From assembly GCF_028476545.1 (NCBI RefSeq), contig NW_026732299.1:388501-452500 (forward strand): DNA of 64,000 bases, given 5' to 3'. The notes beneath the pieces were generated by a model, which was not told the origin of the DNA, made no database searches, and saw only the letters and a program-made list of their open reading frames with translations. This DNA comes from Physella acuta. Lineage: Eukaryota > Mollusca > Gastropoda > Physidae. The position numbers and the translations under genes were made by a program. Positions 46,921 to 58,890 of the stretch are shown here, piece by piece (position 1 is the first letter of the stretch; every line of letters begins with the position of its first letter).

Positions 46921-47110
46921 AACTAGCGTACCCGTCCCCACGCGTTGCCGCGACAATAGAAGAAAGTCTGTCGAAATATATAATAAGGGTTTCATCAATG
47001 CGTTACCAATCATATATTCTTAGACGCCTGACCTTGTTTTCTAAAACTGAGTTATTTGAATGTAAACAATGCCTGCGCTTGAATCATAAATATCGGGACA
47101 CTGGTTTACC
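46921..47110 (+). repeat. Dispersed repeat, family B, head
   Basis: Begins ACTAGCGTACCCGTCCCCAC and GCGTTGCCGCGACA, then the blocks shared with 24775-24895 and 1868-2010. The insertion may run to about 48595, where a TATATATTAGGAT end occurs; the frame at 47543-47764 inside it has no known family. The ACTAGC(T/G)-ACCCG start is common in invertebrate repeats, but the class is not established here. Confidence 0.55.
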
Positions 47111-48818
47111 TATACTACCGCGTTAAGACCTTGAGTGTACCTTAATCACTCACAGAAATAATGAGGTAGAATACACTTCGCTGACCACCCATGTGTCAGT
47201 GACATATAGTGGCGCTCTCTGGAGCCCCCGATTAAACTAACGCATAGGCGGTAATTTGTTAGCATTATTAATGGGGTATTATTAGAAGCTCAATTTCTGA
47301 TTGGATCGTCTAAAAATAGATGCTAATTGCATCATTCGCAAAGTGACGAAACTGGATTTTTGTACGGACAAAAGGAAACAACCCAGTTAATAATCTAACC
47401 TTAGTTATTTTTTTTATTATTCAAAAAAAAAAAATGTATTATATGGCCCCTTAGCGGCCCATGTGAGCCTGTGGGGGACCGAAACTGAAATTTTTATTTG
47501 AATATCTTTCTTGACCGGGAATTGTCTATGTGTAGCGCGCACCTAAAAATATTTTATAGCGCCAACACGCGTGCTGCAATAAATAGTGGCTAGGGCCGTC
47601 GCTTCTCCATCCCATCTAAGATGATGATGTTTATAGTCCGCTTTCAATCTCAAGATTATATCGCGGAAGTCCCCTCTAAGTTGTTGTTGTTGTTTGATGT
47701 TTCTAACCCGCCGGTTTATATACCCCATCCGCGAGCGTCTAGGATGACACCTTGCTCTAGGCACGAATTCTAGCGCTTACCCGTGCAAATTTTCCCTGAT
47801 TTTGTGCTAACCTACTCCAAATAACTCTACATAAAACGTAAGGCAATCTCCTAAAATTGTAATAAACTTATCATCTGAACCCACTGACAATTCCCTTTAC
47901 AATGATACCAATTAGATCTACATATAACATCAATAAGTTGTTCAATAATACATCAAACCTGCAACTAACTTAAAAATATCATCAAATACATCTAATTAAA
48001 GTAGATTTCCATAATATAGGCTTGCCCCTCACTAACACCAAGATATTCTAATTAAAGAACCAGCTTCCAATTTTCATGCTATTATAACAACTATTTATTA
48101 AGATACGAATTTTTCCTCTTGCCCTACTAAGCACAATTGACTGATTTCTAACAAATTCACTACAGTATTACTTTTGGTCGAGAAAATTGTATACATTTTA
48201 TAGGGTACGTATTGATAAGTAGATCAAAATCAAATTTGAATGAAATAATGTTATTTCTTCATATTCTAAAATTGGAAGACGACGCCATTAGTTTTGTGTT
48301 CTTTTCGTAGCTTAAACGTGTGACATGTGACGTCATTGTTTATTGCGGTCTTCTCACGACAATAAACACTTTGACTTTAGTTAGAAATGTGTTTCTACAT
48401 TCGAATATGCCGTGAATTTTTATTTTCCTGCTTTAAACAAAATTTAGTTTATGCATCTATAACATCCACCATATTATTTTCAACAAATGTCCTTATTTTT
48501 AAGTTCTCCATATATCGCTGAACATACTGATCACATCGCCAAAAAATGTAGCGAACAGAGAGAGAGGGCGCGCATGGTCTTTTATATATTAGGATTGTTT
48601 TAAAATTAAATTGAGCATCCAATTAAAGTCAAATTTAATGTCAGACTGCATTGTCATCGGGTCCTGACCCACGTGCCAAGTTTCAGAAAAAATTGGTTTA
48701 TTAGAAGTGGTCGAAGTTTTTGATCGACAATAGGCAAAAGACAGGAAGTGTCAGGAAGCTAGTAATGTAAAATCTTGTAAAAATGAAAACATGTGGGTTT
48801 GTCTGTCTCTCTTTTATG

Positions 48819-49068
48819 CAGAGGCGTAGCGAAGGGGGCAGGGGGGTACATATGTCCCCGGGCGCCAACCTTAGGGGGCGCCAAAATGAGTTGGAAAAAC
48901 AAATTAAAATATTATTTTAGATGCATTTTTGCTTTATAAATATAAAAAAATATATGCAAATATATTTGCACCCCCCCCCTCAAACTTTCAATTTGGCGCC
49001 CCCCCTAAGGTCGGCGCCCGGGGACATATGTCCCCCCCGCCCCCCCCCCCCCCCTCGCTACGCTACTG
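48819..49068. mobile_element. Foldback MITE with GTAGCGA ends
   Basis: The left arm CAGAGGCGTAGCGA...ACATATGTCCCCGGGCGCC...CCTTAGGGGGCGCC (48819-48885) is mirrored by the right arm (about 48990-49068) ending TCGCTACGCTACTG. Arms are about 70 bp, interrupted by G/C runs of up to 17. The Pro-rich frame across it is an artefact. Confidence 0.8.
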
Positions 49069-49352
49069 ACACACTGGCGACCCCGTATACGAGTATTCCG
49101 GACTCATTCCTAATCACTATATCGCCTACATTTATTATAAAGAGCGCCATTCACCAGGGACCACTATAATCGTTGACTAGAAGTCAAACCAGGTGCGTCC
49201 GGCTACCATTTGACCCTGAGCGTCGTTGTCTCCCAGATGAGCACTATTTCGAGTTTCCCAATCTGAGCACATTACGTGAAGTTCGTTGACTGGGCGTCCT
49301 GCTTAGAGGACAGGTGTACTACTTAAAATAACTTAATGTAATTGTCTAAGTG

Positions 49353-49531
49353 CAACAGGGGCGGCCTCTTGCGTCCCGGCGGTCGGGTGACCCGGAACAC
49401 CCCGGCCTCCCCCATGAGCATTATATGGCAACTATATTCGTTTTTAAGAGACCATACACTATAGATACTCGTCGGACAACTACAGTTGGTTACTAAACCG
49501 AACCATAGGCTGCACCCCGCCGCCCCTGTTA
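49353..49531. mobile_element. Candidate short TIR element
   Basis: CAGGGGCGGC at 49356 and GCCGCCCCTG near 49521 form terminal inverted repeats around a GC-rich interior. No matching 8-bp flanks were found. Confidence 0.4.
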
Positions 49532-49803
49532 TAGTGTAACCGGTGGCTTCCGAGAGCGCCCCGCGACGCCTGTGGCATCTCTGCGGTCTCCAAGGATAGC
49601 TGTATATAATTATTACGGAGGTTGATTAACGTACCTTCAAGGCTTTCAACTTTCATACAGCATGCTTTAAGAGTGAACCTGCGCCTAAACCACTTCTTTG
49701 TTTTTTGTTTTTAATTTATTTAGGTTACCCTAAAAGACGGGCGATGTAAACCAATTACATAGATCTAATAGATACTAAATTTCTTCATATTTTACCGCTC
49801 TCA

Positions 49804-50250
49804 AATAAGATTTTAAAAAAAAACAAGTTAATAAAAAGTCTAGTGACAATTTAAGCGCAATTTCCTTAATTAATTTTTTGTGACCGAACGAAAGGATATT
49901 TTTGAAAACTTTCTTCGGCAATATTGTTCTAAATTATGGCAGGAATCGATTGGTAAATGTTTCAAGTCGCTAAGTGGTCTGGTTGCCGAGATATGGGCCA
50001 AAAACTACATTTTGTCGAGGTTTTTTGGCTTTTCCGGGAAATCCAGGAAGGAATTCCGGGAATTTTTTTGGCACACAACCATCCTCGGAACTTGCTTAAC
50101 ATATTTGCTTTTGGAACTAGTCCTCGATATTGCTTCGTTGAGGAGGAGATACGACTTAAAGCTGCGGACACACATCCATCCATCCATCCATCCATCCATC
50201 CAGAAATAACGAATTAATAATCGCAATTGTCAGTATGGAAATTGCGCTAA
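49804..50250 (+). repeat. Dispersed repeat, family D, copy 1
   Basis: Matches 62917-63640 in inverted orientation over: AAAAGTCTAGTGACAATTT, AGCGCAATTTCC, GTGACCGAACGAAAGGATAT, a long block including TTGCCGAGATATGGGCCAAA, GAAATCCAGGAAGG-type text, GATATTGCTTCGTTGAGGAG, CGACTTAAAGCTGCGGACAC, then (CATC)n and GGAAATTGCGCTAAAAA. The frames on both strands come from this repeat. Copy 1 lacks a stretch of about 250 bp present in copy 2. Confidence 0.85.
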
Positions 50251-50499
50251 AAAGTAGCTTGAACATGTGAGTTGAATTAACTTTGACGGAAATAATGCGG
50301 GAGTGATCTCCCCTAAACTATCTCGAATGTTCTTATGTAACACTTCGGGCGGTATAGACACGCTTTTTACTCAATTTTTAAATACTTTAAAAACTTTTTA
50401 AAATAGAATAGAATCTTGACTAAAAAAAATTATGCAGAACAGAAAACAATATATGTATAATAGTGCGGAAAATTAGTACTTTATAAATTTATATGCGTT

Positions 50500-50915
50500 T
50501 TTTTGATAAATCGGAAATTACTCAAAATTTGACAGAAAACGGAGATTAGATATGTTACTTATATGTGAACTTTCATCTATCTATCAGAAACAGTACTCAA
50601 GTTAAAGCAATTTTTTTTTGAGAAATCGGAAATAGCGTAAATTAGTACTTCCGGTCAACGGAAATTACTCAAAATTTGATAGAAGGTAGAGAATTAGATC
50701 TTTTACTTACATGTGTAATTTCATTTATCTATCTAAAATAGTACTCAAGTTATAGGCTTTTGAAAAATTCACAGTAGAAAAAGTACCACTTCCGGTTATC
50801 GGAAATCGCTCAAAAGTTGATAGGGATCTACGATTTTGAGAACATACTTATATATGAAATTTCATCAACCTAGCTGTAACGGTACTCAAGTTATCGTGTT
50901 TACACACACAGAGAC
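50500..50915 (+). repeat. Dispersed tandem module, family C (three units)
   Basis: Units of about 130-145 bp: (AGTACCACTTCCGG)(TTATCGGAAAT)CGCTCAAAAGTTGATAG, a variable middle, TACTTATATATGAAATTTCA, CTAGCTGTAACGGTACTCAA, GTTAT. The last unit runs into (ACAGACAC)n. The core TTCCGG-TTA-TCGGAA is a near palindrome and includes the CCGGAAGT-type word. Confidence 0.8.
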
Positions 50916-51089
50916 ACACAGACAGACACACAGACATACGGACAAGATTGCAAAATTATGTTTTTCCGTATCAGTGAGGTGTAAAACGTCGAGATTTGCA
51001 AAAATCTCGATTTTTTTTTGCACGATTAAAAGATTTTCTCTATACTTCGTATACACGAGAAAGTAAAAATAGCAAAATATAATAATATA

Positions 51090-51285
51090 TAGAGAAAAAC
51101 TTGAGGGGGGGGGTGCTAATCGAAAGTTTGAGGGGGTGCACATCGAAAGTTTGAGGGGGGGGGGGTGGTGCAAATCGAAAGTTTGAGGGGGGGGGGGTAA
51201 GTTTGTCCCCGAGAAGGGTCGCTACGCCTCTGGGGGTGACACCATTAAGTGCCGCACAGGTTGACACCCGACCTCGCTACGCCAC
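51090..51285. repeat. G-rich tandem repeat with GTAGCGA ends
   Basis: Four spaced copies of ATCGAAAGTTTGAGGGGG (G runs 5-12), then GGGTCGCTACGCCTCTG and TCGCTACGCCACTGAG. The motifs CGCTACGC and AAACTTTCAATTTGG-type text tie it to the foldback at 48819-49068. Confidence 0.7.
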
Positions 51286-51389
51286 TGAGGTGTAAAACGG
51301 TGAAAACTGTCTACATTTCACGTGATTTTAGTGCACAATTACAAAACTTGCACTTCCTCCTGTAGAAATATTATAAAAATGAAAGTTGA

Positions 51390-52228
51390 AAAGGTGGGGG
51401 GGGGGGGGGGGGGGTAAAGGCAGAGACAGATACATTGGCACTTTGATAGACACTTTGAAAAGATCTAAAGAGAAGTGATGCAACTGTTTAGAAGCATAAT
51501 GAGAATGAGAAGCAGTGTTTCTTCCAGACTTTTTTCTCAGGGGGTGGGGGGGGAGCACTTGAAATTTTTGGGTGATCCTTATGGGGAACGGTGTGGTATG
51601 AGTGATTGGGTCGTGGAGTTAGTGGGTGTCGTGTTACTTCGGGTTGGAATGAAGGGGTTTGGGGCGGGAGGGTTTTGTTCGTGGTTGGTGTTGTGTTTAT
51701 GTTTTCGTGCTGGTTGTAGGTGCGGTGTATAGTTTAAAATTCTAGAATACTCTCCCCTTAATTAATTAATATATTTTCACATTAATTATGAAACAACAGT
51801 TATTTTGTGTCTTTCTTTTCTGTCCTCTAAAAAGTACAAAAACTAAATTTTTAGGCCTACGTAGCTCTTGTAGTGGGATGTTTTAAATATACTAATATAC
51901 TCTTTACTTCATAACATTTAAGTGGAATTTCTCTGTAGACGTTGTCGGAGACAAAGTTTCTTCCAGGCATCTCTTCGGAGCCCCCCCCCCCCCCCCCCCC
52001 CCAAGAAAAAAGTCTGGAAGATATACTGGTCGGAGATAATGTCGTCGGTGGCAAATTTGAATTGGCAAAATAAAAAAACAACAACCAGGAATGACTTTAC
52101 AATCGCTCTGATGGTCATCTCTATTGACAAGTCTTTGTCGTTTCTCGTCGTTTAAGTATTGTTATTCGGTGTTATTTTTAGCTCGACCATAGTTTCGTTT
52201 TAAGTTTTATAGTATCTAAGCAAAGAAA
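51390..52228. other. ARL6IP1 upstream region with inverted G/C runs
   Basis: A G run (about 51396-51414) and a C run (about 51979-52002) are each next to CTTCCAGACTTTTTTCT / AAGAAAAAAGTCTGGAAG, so 51525-51560 and 52001-52020 form an inverted pair. A second, shorter CTTCCAGGCATCTCTTC lies at 51960. A CG-containing stretch at 51940-52160 may include the ARL6IP1 promoter. No exon before 52229 was seen. Confidence 0.4.
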
Positions 52229-55200
52229 ATGGCGAACTTAACTAAAAGGAAACTGCACCACATGAATGTTAACGACTTATCGGTGAGTATTTTCTTTAAG
52301 TTTAAGGAAAAATGTTGCCCACGCTAACATTATTAGTATTAGAGTATTATTATTAATATTACAGGGTTCCTACACCAAAGTGAACTTAAAATTCCAGGAG
52401 AATTCCAGGACATAATTTTAAATTTTTAAATGTTAAAATGACTCAACATCCTCCCCCCCCCCTTGCTACTGAGAAACATCCACCCCGCCTTCGGAAAGAA
52501 ACTGAGATGCGAGGGTGGTAGTATTACAACACGCATGTAGATCTAGATCTAGATAGAAAGTAGATAGGGGCTATCGGACTATGTTTCAAATTTAATTTAA
52601 TTAGCTGGGCAAAAAACTAAATTTGGGCCTACTTGAAATTTTTAATTAAAAAAAAAAGAACTTCAAGCCTATCAAACTGAGCCGCACTCATAGATAGATC
52701 TAGTCTAGAAGTTAGAAAAAAATTAAACCAAACCTACAGCCTGAGGTCTATAATTTGAAAATTGTGCTTTGTATGTGCAGAATCGACAAAGCAGAACATT
52801 TGGGGGGCGGTCAGATCTGATTACCTAGAGATCTAACGCAAGAAAAAATATATGATAAAATTATCCATGCGAGTAAATTTTCAGGACATTTTACAAAATT
52901 TCAGGAGAAATGTTAAAATTCCATGAGAAATGTTAAAATTCCAGGAGAATTTCACGATTTTTCTGTATTTTTAAAATTCAAGGAGAATTCCAGGACATAG
53001 GCCGCTGACAAGAGCTTTCCAGGTATCTGTCTTTCTTGGTCTGCCTCTCCTCCTCCTGCCCTGTGGATTCCAGGTGAGGGCCTGCCTTGTTATGCTGGAT
53101 ACAGGCTTCCTGAGTGTGGCCAATTCATTTCCATTTTCTCTGTAGGATCTCTACTTTAGCTGGCAGTTGATTTGTCTGTTGTCATAGAACATCATTTCTG
53201 ATGGTTTAAGCCCGCGTATTTGCAGGATCTTTCTGAGGCTTGTGTTTATAAATGATTGTATTTTCTTCTTATTTATAGCAGTTATTCTCCATGTCTTAGC
53301 TCCATAAAGTAAAACTGGTTTTACTAGTGTGTTGGAGATCCGGATTTTTATTCCAAGGGTTAAATCTCCAGAACCTCAAACATTTTTTAGTTGGTTGAAT
53401 ACTGCTCTTGCCTTGCCCATCCTTATTTTTATGTCTGCTTCTGTCCCACCCTGCTTATCAACAATACTTCCAAGGTAGGTGAATCTATCCACTTCTTCTA
53501 GGACCTCTTCCGCCAATGTTATAGGGTTGCTGTTTGATGCATTGACTTTGAGAACTTTAGTTTTCCCTCTGTGGATGTTTAGGCCCAGGCATGTAGAAAA
53601 ATTGGCAACACTGTTGGTTTTATCTTGCATTTGCTATTGTGTGTGAGAAAGAAGGGCCAGATTGTCAGCAAAGTCCAGGTCATCTAGCTGGATCCACAGT
53701 GTCCACTGTATACTGTTTCGCGTTTTCTCTGTTGACTTTTTCATAATCCAGTCTATGGCCAGCAGGAACAGCAATGGTGAAAGTAGGCAACCCTGTCTTA
53801 CTCCAGTCAGTACTGGAAGGCCTCCAAAGTCTGTTGGCCATGCATTACTCTACATCTCAGACCTTCATATGAAGATATAATAATGTTGACTATTTTCTGT
53901 GGCACCCCATAGTGTCTCAACAATTTCCATATTGACTGTCAATCCAGGCTATCAAAGGCCTTCTTATAATCTATGAAATTAATATAGAGAGAGAGGAGTT
54001 CTACTCTTGGGTCTGTTAAATGATGATGCGCAGGGTAGCAATTTGGTCTACGCATGACCTTTCCTTCCTAAAGCCCGCCTGTTGATCTCGAAGCTGGGGA
54101 TCTATCGCTTCCTTCATTCTGTTTAATAATATTCTGTTGAAGACTTTGCCTGGGATGGACTAAAGTGTTATCCCTCTATAGGCCCATATAAATTGTTTTT
54201 TTTTTTTTTTTGCTTGTTTTTTTTTAGTATTCTGGTGGTGGGGAGTCTACAGATGAGCTGATTGAAATTAAGCGTGATTTGGAAGGATGGAGAGAAGTGT
54301 TATTGCCCTTGGAAAGCCTATTGTTATGGAATCAGCCATATTGCCCAGCTGTAATAGTTGGTGTAACAACATTCCTTTTTTCGTAAGAAACTTGTTTTAT
54401 TAAAGTAATTACAGAGTTAAATTTGCATTTCACAACAGTAATGGATAAAAAAGGAATGAACCAAGAAGTTTTATTTGTCCAAACTTTTGATGCAATCATT
54501 GAAAATGTTGTCTTGAGGCAAGTTATTTACATTTCCCAATGTAAATAATGCACATTTTGTATTTTAATAGACTAAACTAAATGGCCATTTGAGATATAAA
54601 CAAAAAATACATATTTTTATGTGATTACTATATTTTGTTAGGATTGTTTGGTACACAGAAATGTCAGCACTTACTACCTTATCACTTGCTGGAATCATAA
54701 TTGGCATAGTTGATTTTGTTGTTCCATTTATGGGGCCATCTATTACTGGGATAAAAAATTGGTAAGTTTTGTTTGTATGTACACATTTTCAAAGCAAATT
54801 GTTCAAGATATGATTAATGTATCCTAAAATATTGTGGATGTTTTTCTAATTTTGTTTTTTGTGTAACAGGACTGCAGCAGAAGAAGCTCAGTTTACAACT
54901 ATTTGTATGACTTTAGTTTCCTTACGGCAGGATGTGATTGATACATGTCGGGGACTTTCAACAATGAGACAACGAAATGCTAAAACGGTTGGTTTCCCTT
55001 GATATCATTTTTTATATTTTAAAAGTCATTTGTAATAATTAATAAAGACTACAGTTTTTCTAAATTTTTAATGTTCTTTATATGATGGAATTAAATCCTT
55101 CAATGTTTGTGGATTCCATTAGTGTCAGTAAATGCTGTAGATAGAATTGAAAAAAATTGGTAAAACCAGAATTTTTCAAATAAATAAATGCAGCTCAAAC

Positions 55201-55628
55201 ACAATTTTTAATAGTTCATCTTTTATTTGCACACCTTATTTTCATCAATCCACAGTTCTTTTTTATTGTTATGGGTATCTTGACATCTACTGCATTCATT
55301 GGAAATATAATTGACAATCTGTTCCTACTATATCTTGTTGGTAAGTAAATAAGAAAAACAGCAAATATTTTAAAACTATATAAAGCTCTCTTTTATTTGA
55401 CTGCAACATGATGTAGAATCTATCTATTATTTATGTATATTTTGTATAAGTTTCATTTGAAACCTTTTAATCAAAATCTTTACAATTTTGTTCACCTTTT
55501 CAGTGAATTTTTGCTTGTTGCTACCAGGACTTCGGCAACACGAAGTGGCATACAAGTACCTGCAACCAATCATAAGAGCAATCAATATGTTAAAGGCAAA
55601 GCTAATTGACAAAGAGAAAGAATACTAA
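52229..55628 (+). CDS. ARL6IP1: ADP-ribosylation factor-like 6-interacting protein 1
   Basis: ARL6IP1 is a small ER membrane protein with reticulon-like hairpins that shapes ER tubules and affects ER calcium and apoptosis. Exons (+): 52229-52282, 54228-54382, 54642-54761, 54870-54987, 55256-55340, 55504-55628; 657 nt, 218 aa plus stop, all phases fit (human 203 aa). The start has A at -3 and G at +4. Hydrophobic segments: about 59-75 ([18 protein letters not shown]), 84-104 ([20 protein letters not shown]), 150-166 ([16 protein letters not shown]) and 170-188 ([17 protein letters not shown]). The most telling matches are [17 protein letters not shown] and LLLPGLRQH. The Lys-rich end DKEKEY replaces the human KEKKNE type tail. 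Intron 1 (1.9 kb) has taken in a LINE and AATTCCAGGA repeats. Tail-to-tail with the monoamine oxidase. Confidence 0.94.
52368..52998. repeat. AATTCCAGGA-word repeats in ARL6IP1 intron 1
   Basis: GGGTTCCTACACCAAAGTGA followed by AATTCCAGGAGAATTCCAGG at 52368-52425, and six spaced variants of TTCCAGGAGAA / TTCAGGAGAAATGTTAAAAT at 52880-52998. The last copy is joined directly to the LINE. GAATTC-centred words make local palindromes. Confidence 0.6.
52996..54185 (-). mobile_element. 5'-truncated LINE (non-LTR reverse transcriptase fragment)
   Basis: The minus strand gives, in broken frames, [102 protein letters not shown] and [19 protein letters not shown]. These are the palm and thumb of a non-LTR reverse transcriptase of the kind usual in trematodes and molluscs, resembling RTE-like lines; the clade is unassigned. 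The catalytic box reads FADN in place of FADD. The endonuclease domain is absent, stops and frameshifts are many, and a stretch before the C terminus is missing. No poly(A) is seen at 52996. Confidence 0.88.
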
Positions 55629-57847
55629 AATCATTTCTCTTTTAAGGTGTATCCAAAAAGTGTGGTTTTTTAAAACTAGTTTTAGAAAATGATAAGCTTT
55701 TGAGTTTGGAATTGAGTAATTTATGTTTTATGCTTTAAAATAAATTCTTTTGGTATTGTGTTGATTTTATTAATAGACACCATTGTTCTGTTTTTAAAAA
55801 AGTAATTTACAGTATACATTTTTGTGTAAATTCACGCCAAATTAATGCTCTGAGAATGGTAGATTTGATTTAAAAATAGGTGAAATCTTTACTTTTTGTC
55901 AATCATTATTTAGCTTGTATACAAGTTTTATTTTTCATAAAACAATCATTCCATTATAAAAGTGTTGAACTTACTTAAAGTTAAAATAATTGCACTATTG
56001 GTTGTATAAAATAGTAACATCAAATTTTAATTATTATAGTAGAAAATTAAGTATATTCATTTTCAAAGTTACTTGTGAAATATATTCTAATTAATGAAAC
56101 TCACAAAACTCAAATGAATTTCAACTAGTTTAAAATTTCAAACACTTTTACTCACATTGTTTCTAGTTAATCAAATTATAGTGATTTTTCAAGTATTCAT
56201 ATTGCTGCTTTTTGGTAAACTTTAAAATATATATAAAATGTGTAGTATTAGGTTAAGAACTTCAATATTTTCAAGATAGCAAATTATGCTGCTTTTCCAA
56301 ATCTAGAACATGTATATATTTTGTATTTTTGATTACGTTTTGGTTTTTATTTCTGTGTGTACAGTTCATTACACACAGTTTTTGTTGCTAATTTCTCACT
56401 ATTTTAAAAATTCTATATACTAGGATTGCATTGTGATTGTTATTAGTATTAGGTAGTTTGTTTGCAAACTGAGATGGAACAAAGCAAGTAAATTATGGTT
56501 TCTGAAGCAAACTATATAAGTAGTTTTCACCTTTCTTATATGTTAAATGCTACATTAATTTGTGCCTAAATAGTTTTCTTTTTGACAACTTCTGTTAATG
56601 TTGGAGTGCATTAGAAATGTTACTTTATAGACAGTTTTCAATCTTACAGAATTTCACCAAAGTTTATACACTGGACAGTAGATTTATCAACTGGATGTAA
56701 CTTTAAATGGGCAGGATTGTGGTGTTACAACAATGGTTATTTTTATAAATACTTTTGTTGAAAATATAAAATTTGCCAATTGAGTAACTTTTATTACTTT
56801 TTTTCTAAGAACATTATCTGTTATAAAAAACTAAAATGTATTTGTTTCTAACAAACTGTTACATTAAAACCAAAAATATTTTAATGTATTTAAAATCTCA
56901 TTGCATACAGTGAAATTTATAATGTAAATAAATAAAAAGGCTACTCAATGCATTTAACAATGGACAATTGCAGGCCTTATGTGTAAATATGTTTCTAGTA
57001 TTAAACAAGCTTACTGGTTTGCATTGTTTGATTATATCACATTGTTATTTTTAGTAAAAAGTTATATAAAAAACTATGTAAGCTTAAATATTTAAATTAA
57101 GTTACTTGACTTTTTATATGAATTTCTGCTTTAAAAGTCGACAAATTAAAGGCTCAAGTTTAACTTTTTCTTTAAAATAGAAATAAACATTCAAAAAGTA
57201 CCATAGGATATATTTCTAAAACAAAACTTAGTTTTATATACGTATATTTAGGCAAATTAAAAAAAAGTTAAGTTTTTATAACTTGAAATTATTTTTCTTC
57301 ATTTTCATGAAGGCTAGTTTATTGTAGTAAAATATGCATAATGTAATTAGACCTTAGCTAATAACAATATAGTTGTTACAACTTCCTATAATAAAATTGT
57401 CTAATGCTTTGATAAATACACTTGTACTATGTGTGTCTGTGATCATGTGGTGCTATGCATGTAAAAAGAATTGTGTATATATGTTTGTTTAAAACATCAA
57501 TAATAAATAATTACATTTAGAAGCATTTACATTAATAAAAATGTGTTAACAGTTTCTAGCTGATAAATTTAAGGTCTAAAAAATAATTCCTAGTTTTGGA
57601 ATTTTTTTAAGTTTATAAACTACAGTGTGAATTTTAATACTATGTATGGAATGAGATAGTATTGTAACAATGATTATATATTATTAAAACTGTAAATGTG
57701 TTTATAATGTTACAGTGTGTTTTGAGAGTAAGAAAAATGTTACTACAAACACAAACTATAAAAGGGCTACAGAACACTAGTCATTCAATATCGATCAAAT
57801 AGCTTAATATATATTTGTTTTCCTAACAAAATAAGTTAAAAGCTAAA
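55629..57847. other. ARL6IP1 3' UTR and downstream AT-rich DNA
   Basis: No ORF or transposon end recognised. Several AATAAA words (for example near 56925-56935 and 57500) could serve as polyadenylation signals, but the composition makes them common. Confidence 0.5.
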
Positions 57848-58213
57848 GGGTCATACATAAATGACATCACACACCTGGGGGGGGGGGGGGGGGAAAGGAT
57901 CATAATTTTGTGATGAGAGAGAGTGGGGTTCAGATAGTTTGACATCACACTTTTGCATTTTAAAAAAAAGTAATGTTAGAAATTGAATTTTAGCTGTTAT
58001 TTTGGGCTTGAAAACAATTTTTTTAAAATTGTAATAAAAATTGATTAATATACTCTGTAACCGCACTCAGTCAATATTTTAGAAAGAAATCTATATTTAA
58101 AAAAGATTAAGCTATAATTTTGAAGGGGTCTGTAGGCTGAGGTGTGACGTCTAGCTTTTTGTGATTGGGGGAGGTAAAAATCTGCCAAACAAATGTAATT
58201 TATGTATGACCCC
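57848..58213. mobile_element. MITE, family A, copy 4 (best-preserved)
   Basis: About 366 bp. Ends GGGTCATACATAAATGACAT and (reverse complement) GGGGTCATACATAAATTACA form terminal inverted repeats of about 18 bp. The interior is inverted relative to copy 1: G run of about 17, ATGAGAGAGAGTGGGGTTCA, core, GGTGTGACGTCTAGC, GGGGGAGGTAAAAATC. Non-coding. Confidence 0.85.
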
Positions 58214-58609
58214 AAATTCTACAAGTTGATTACCTGTTTAAAAAGGGGACTTGTTGTTTTTGAAAATGTAGTTTTTCTTCCTGCTTTGTTTTAAATTTGA
58301 ATGGCAGCTAGAGAAATGCAAACTGGATTCATAAGTAAAAATGTTTTGTGTTTCTCTATAATTATGTTTTCAAGTTCAATTGTTAATTAATAGCACATGG
58401 TGTTACACAAATTCATTGGTGAGGTTAATAAAGAATTTATATTATTTAATGTTTTGTATTTATCCTTTCAGTATTTTAACTAGTTTGACAAATTGTTTAT
58501 CACTAATAAATAGAGAACAACTTATATTCCCATTGAATCTAAGTACTAAGCAGATCTAGGTGACCGACTAATCACTACAGAAATCATTGGAAATAAACTA
58601 TAAAGAAAC

Positions 58610-58890
58610 ACTTCCAGTTACCAGAAATCATTTAAAAGTTGATAGACACATGGGCATTCAATCTAATACTTACATTTGAAATTTGTCCCTCTTACTAGAA
58701 CAGTACTCAAAATATATTCTTCTATGAAATCTGGAGTGGAATAAGTACCACATCTGATTACCGGAAATCGCTCAAAAGTTGATAGAAGACAACAAATTTG
58801 TATAATATTTACATGAAATTTCATCAATCTAAATGAAACGATATTATCATGTAAACATATATACACACACACACAGGACAGGATTTCAAA
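58610..58890 (+). repeat. Dispersed tandem module, family C (two units)
   Basis: Two units starting ACACTTCCAGTTACCAGAAAT and CACATCTGATTACCGGAAAT, each followed by TTAAAAGTTGATAG or CTCAAAAGTTGATAG, then ATGAAATTTCATCAATCTA and (AC)n, as at 50500-50915. Confidence 0.8.

Noticed and set aside
47543-47764. Arg/His/Gln-rich 73-aa frame
   Set aside because: Lies in repeat family B material with no matching family; could be a transposon remnant but cannot be supported.
48921-49169. Pro-rich 82-aa frame
   Set aside because: Read through C runs of the foldback MITE; likewise 50886-51267 and 51857-52155.
49880-50226. Overlapping frames on both strands around (CATC)n
   Set aside because: Derived from the family D repeat; the same peptides recur at 62945-63166.
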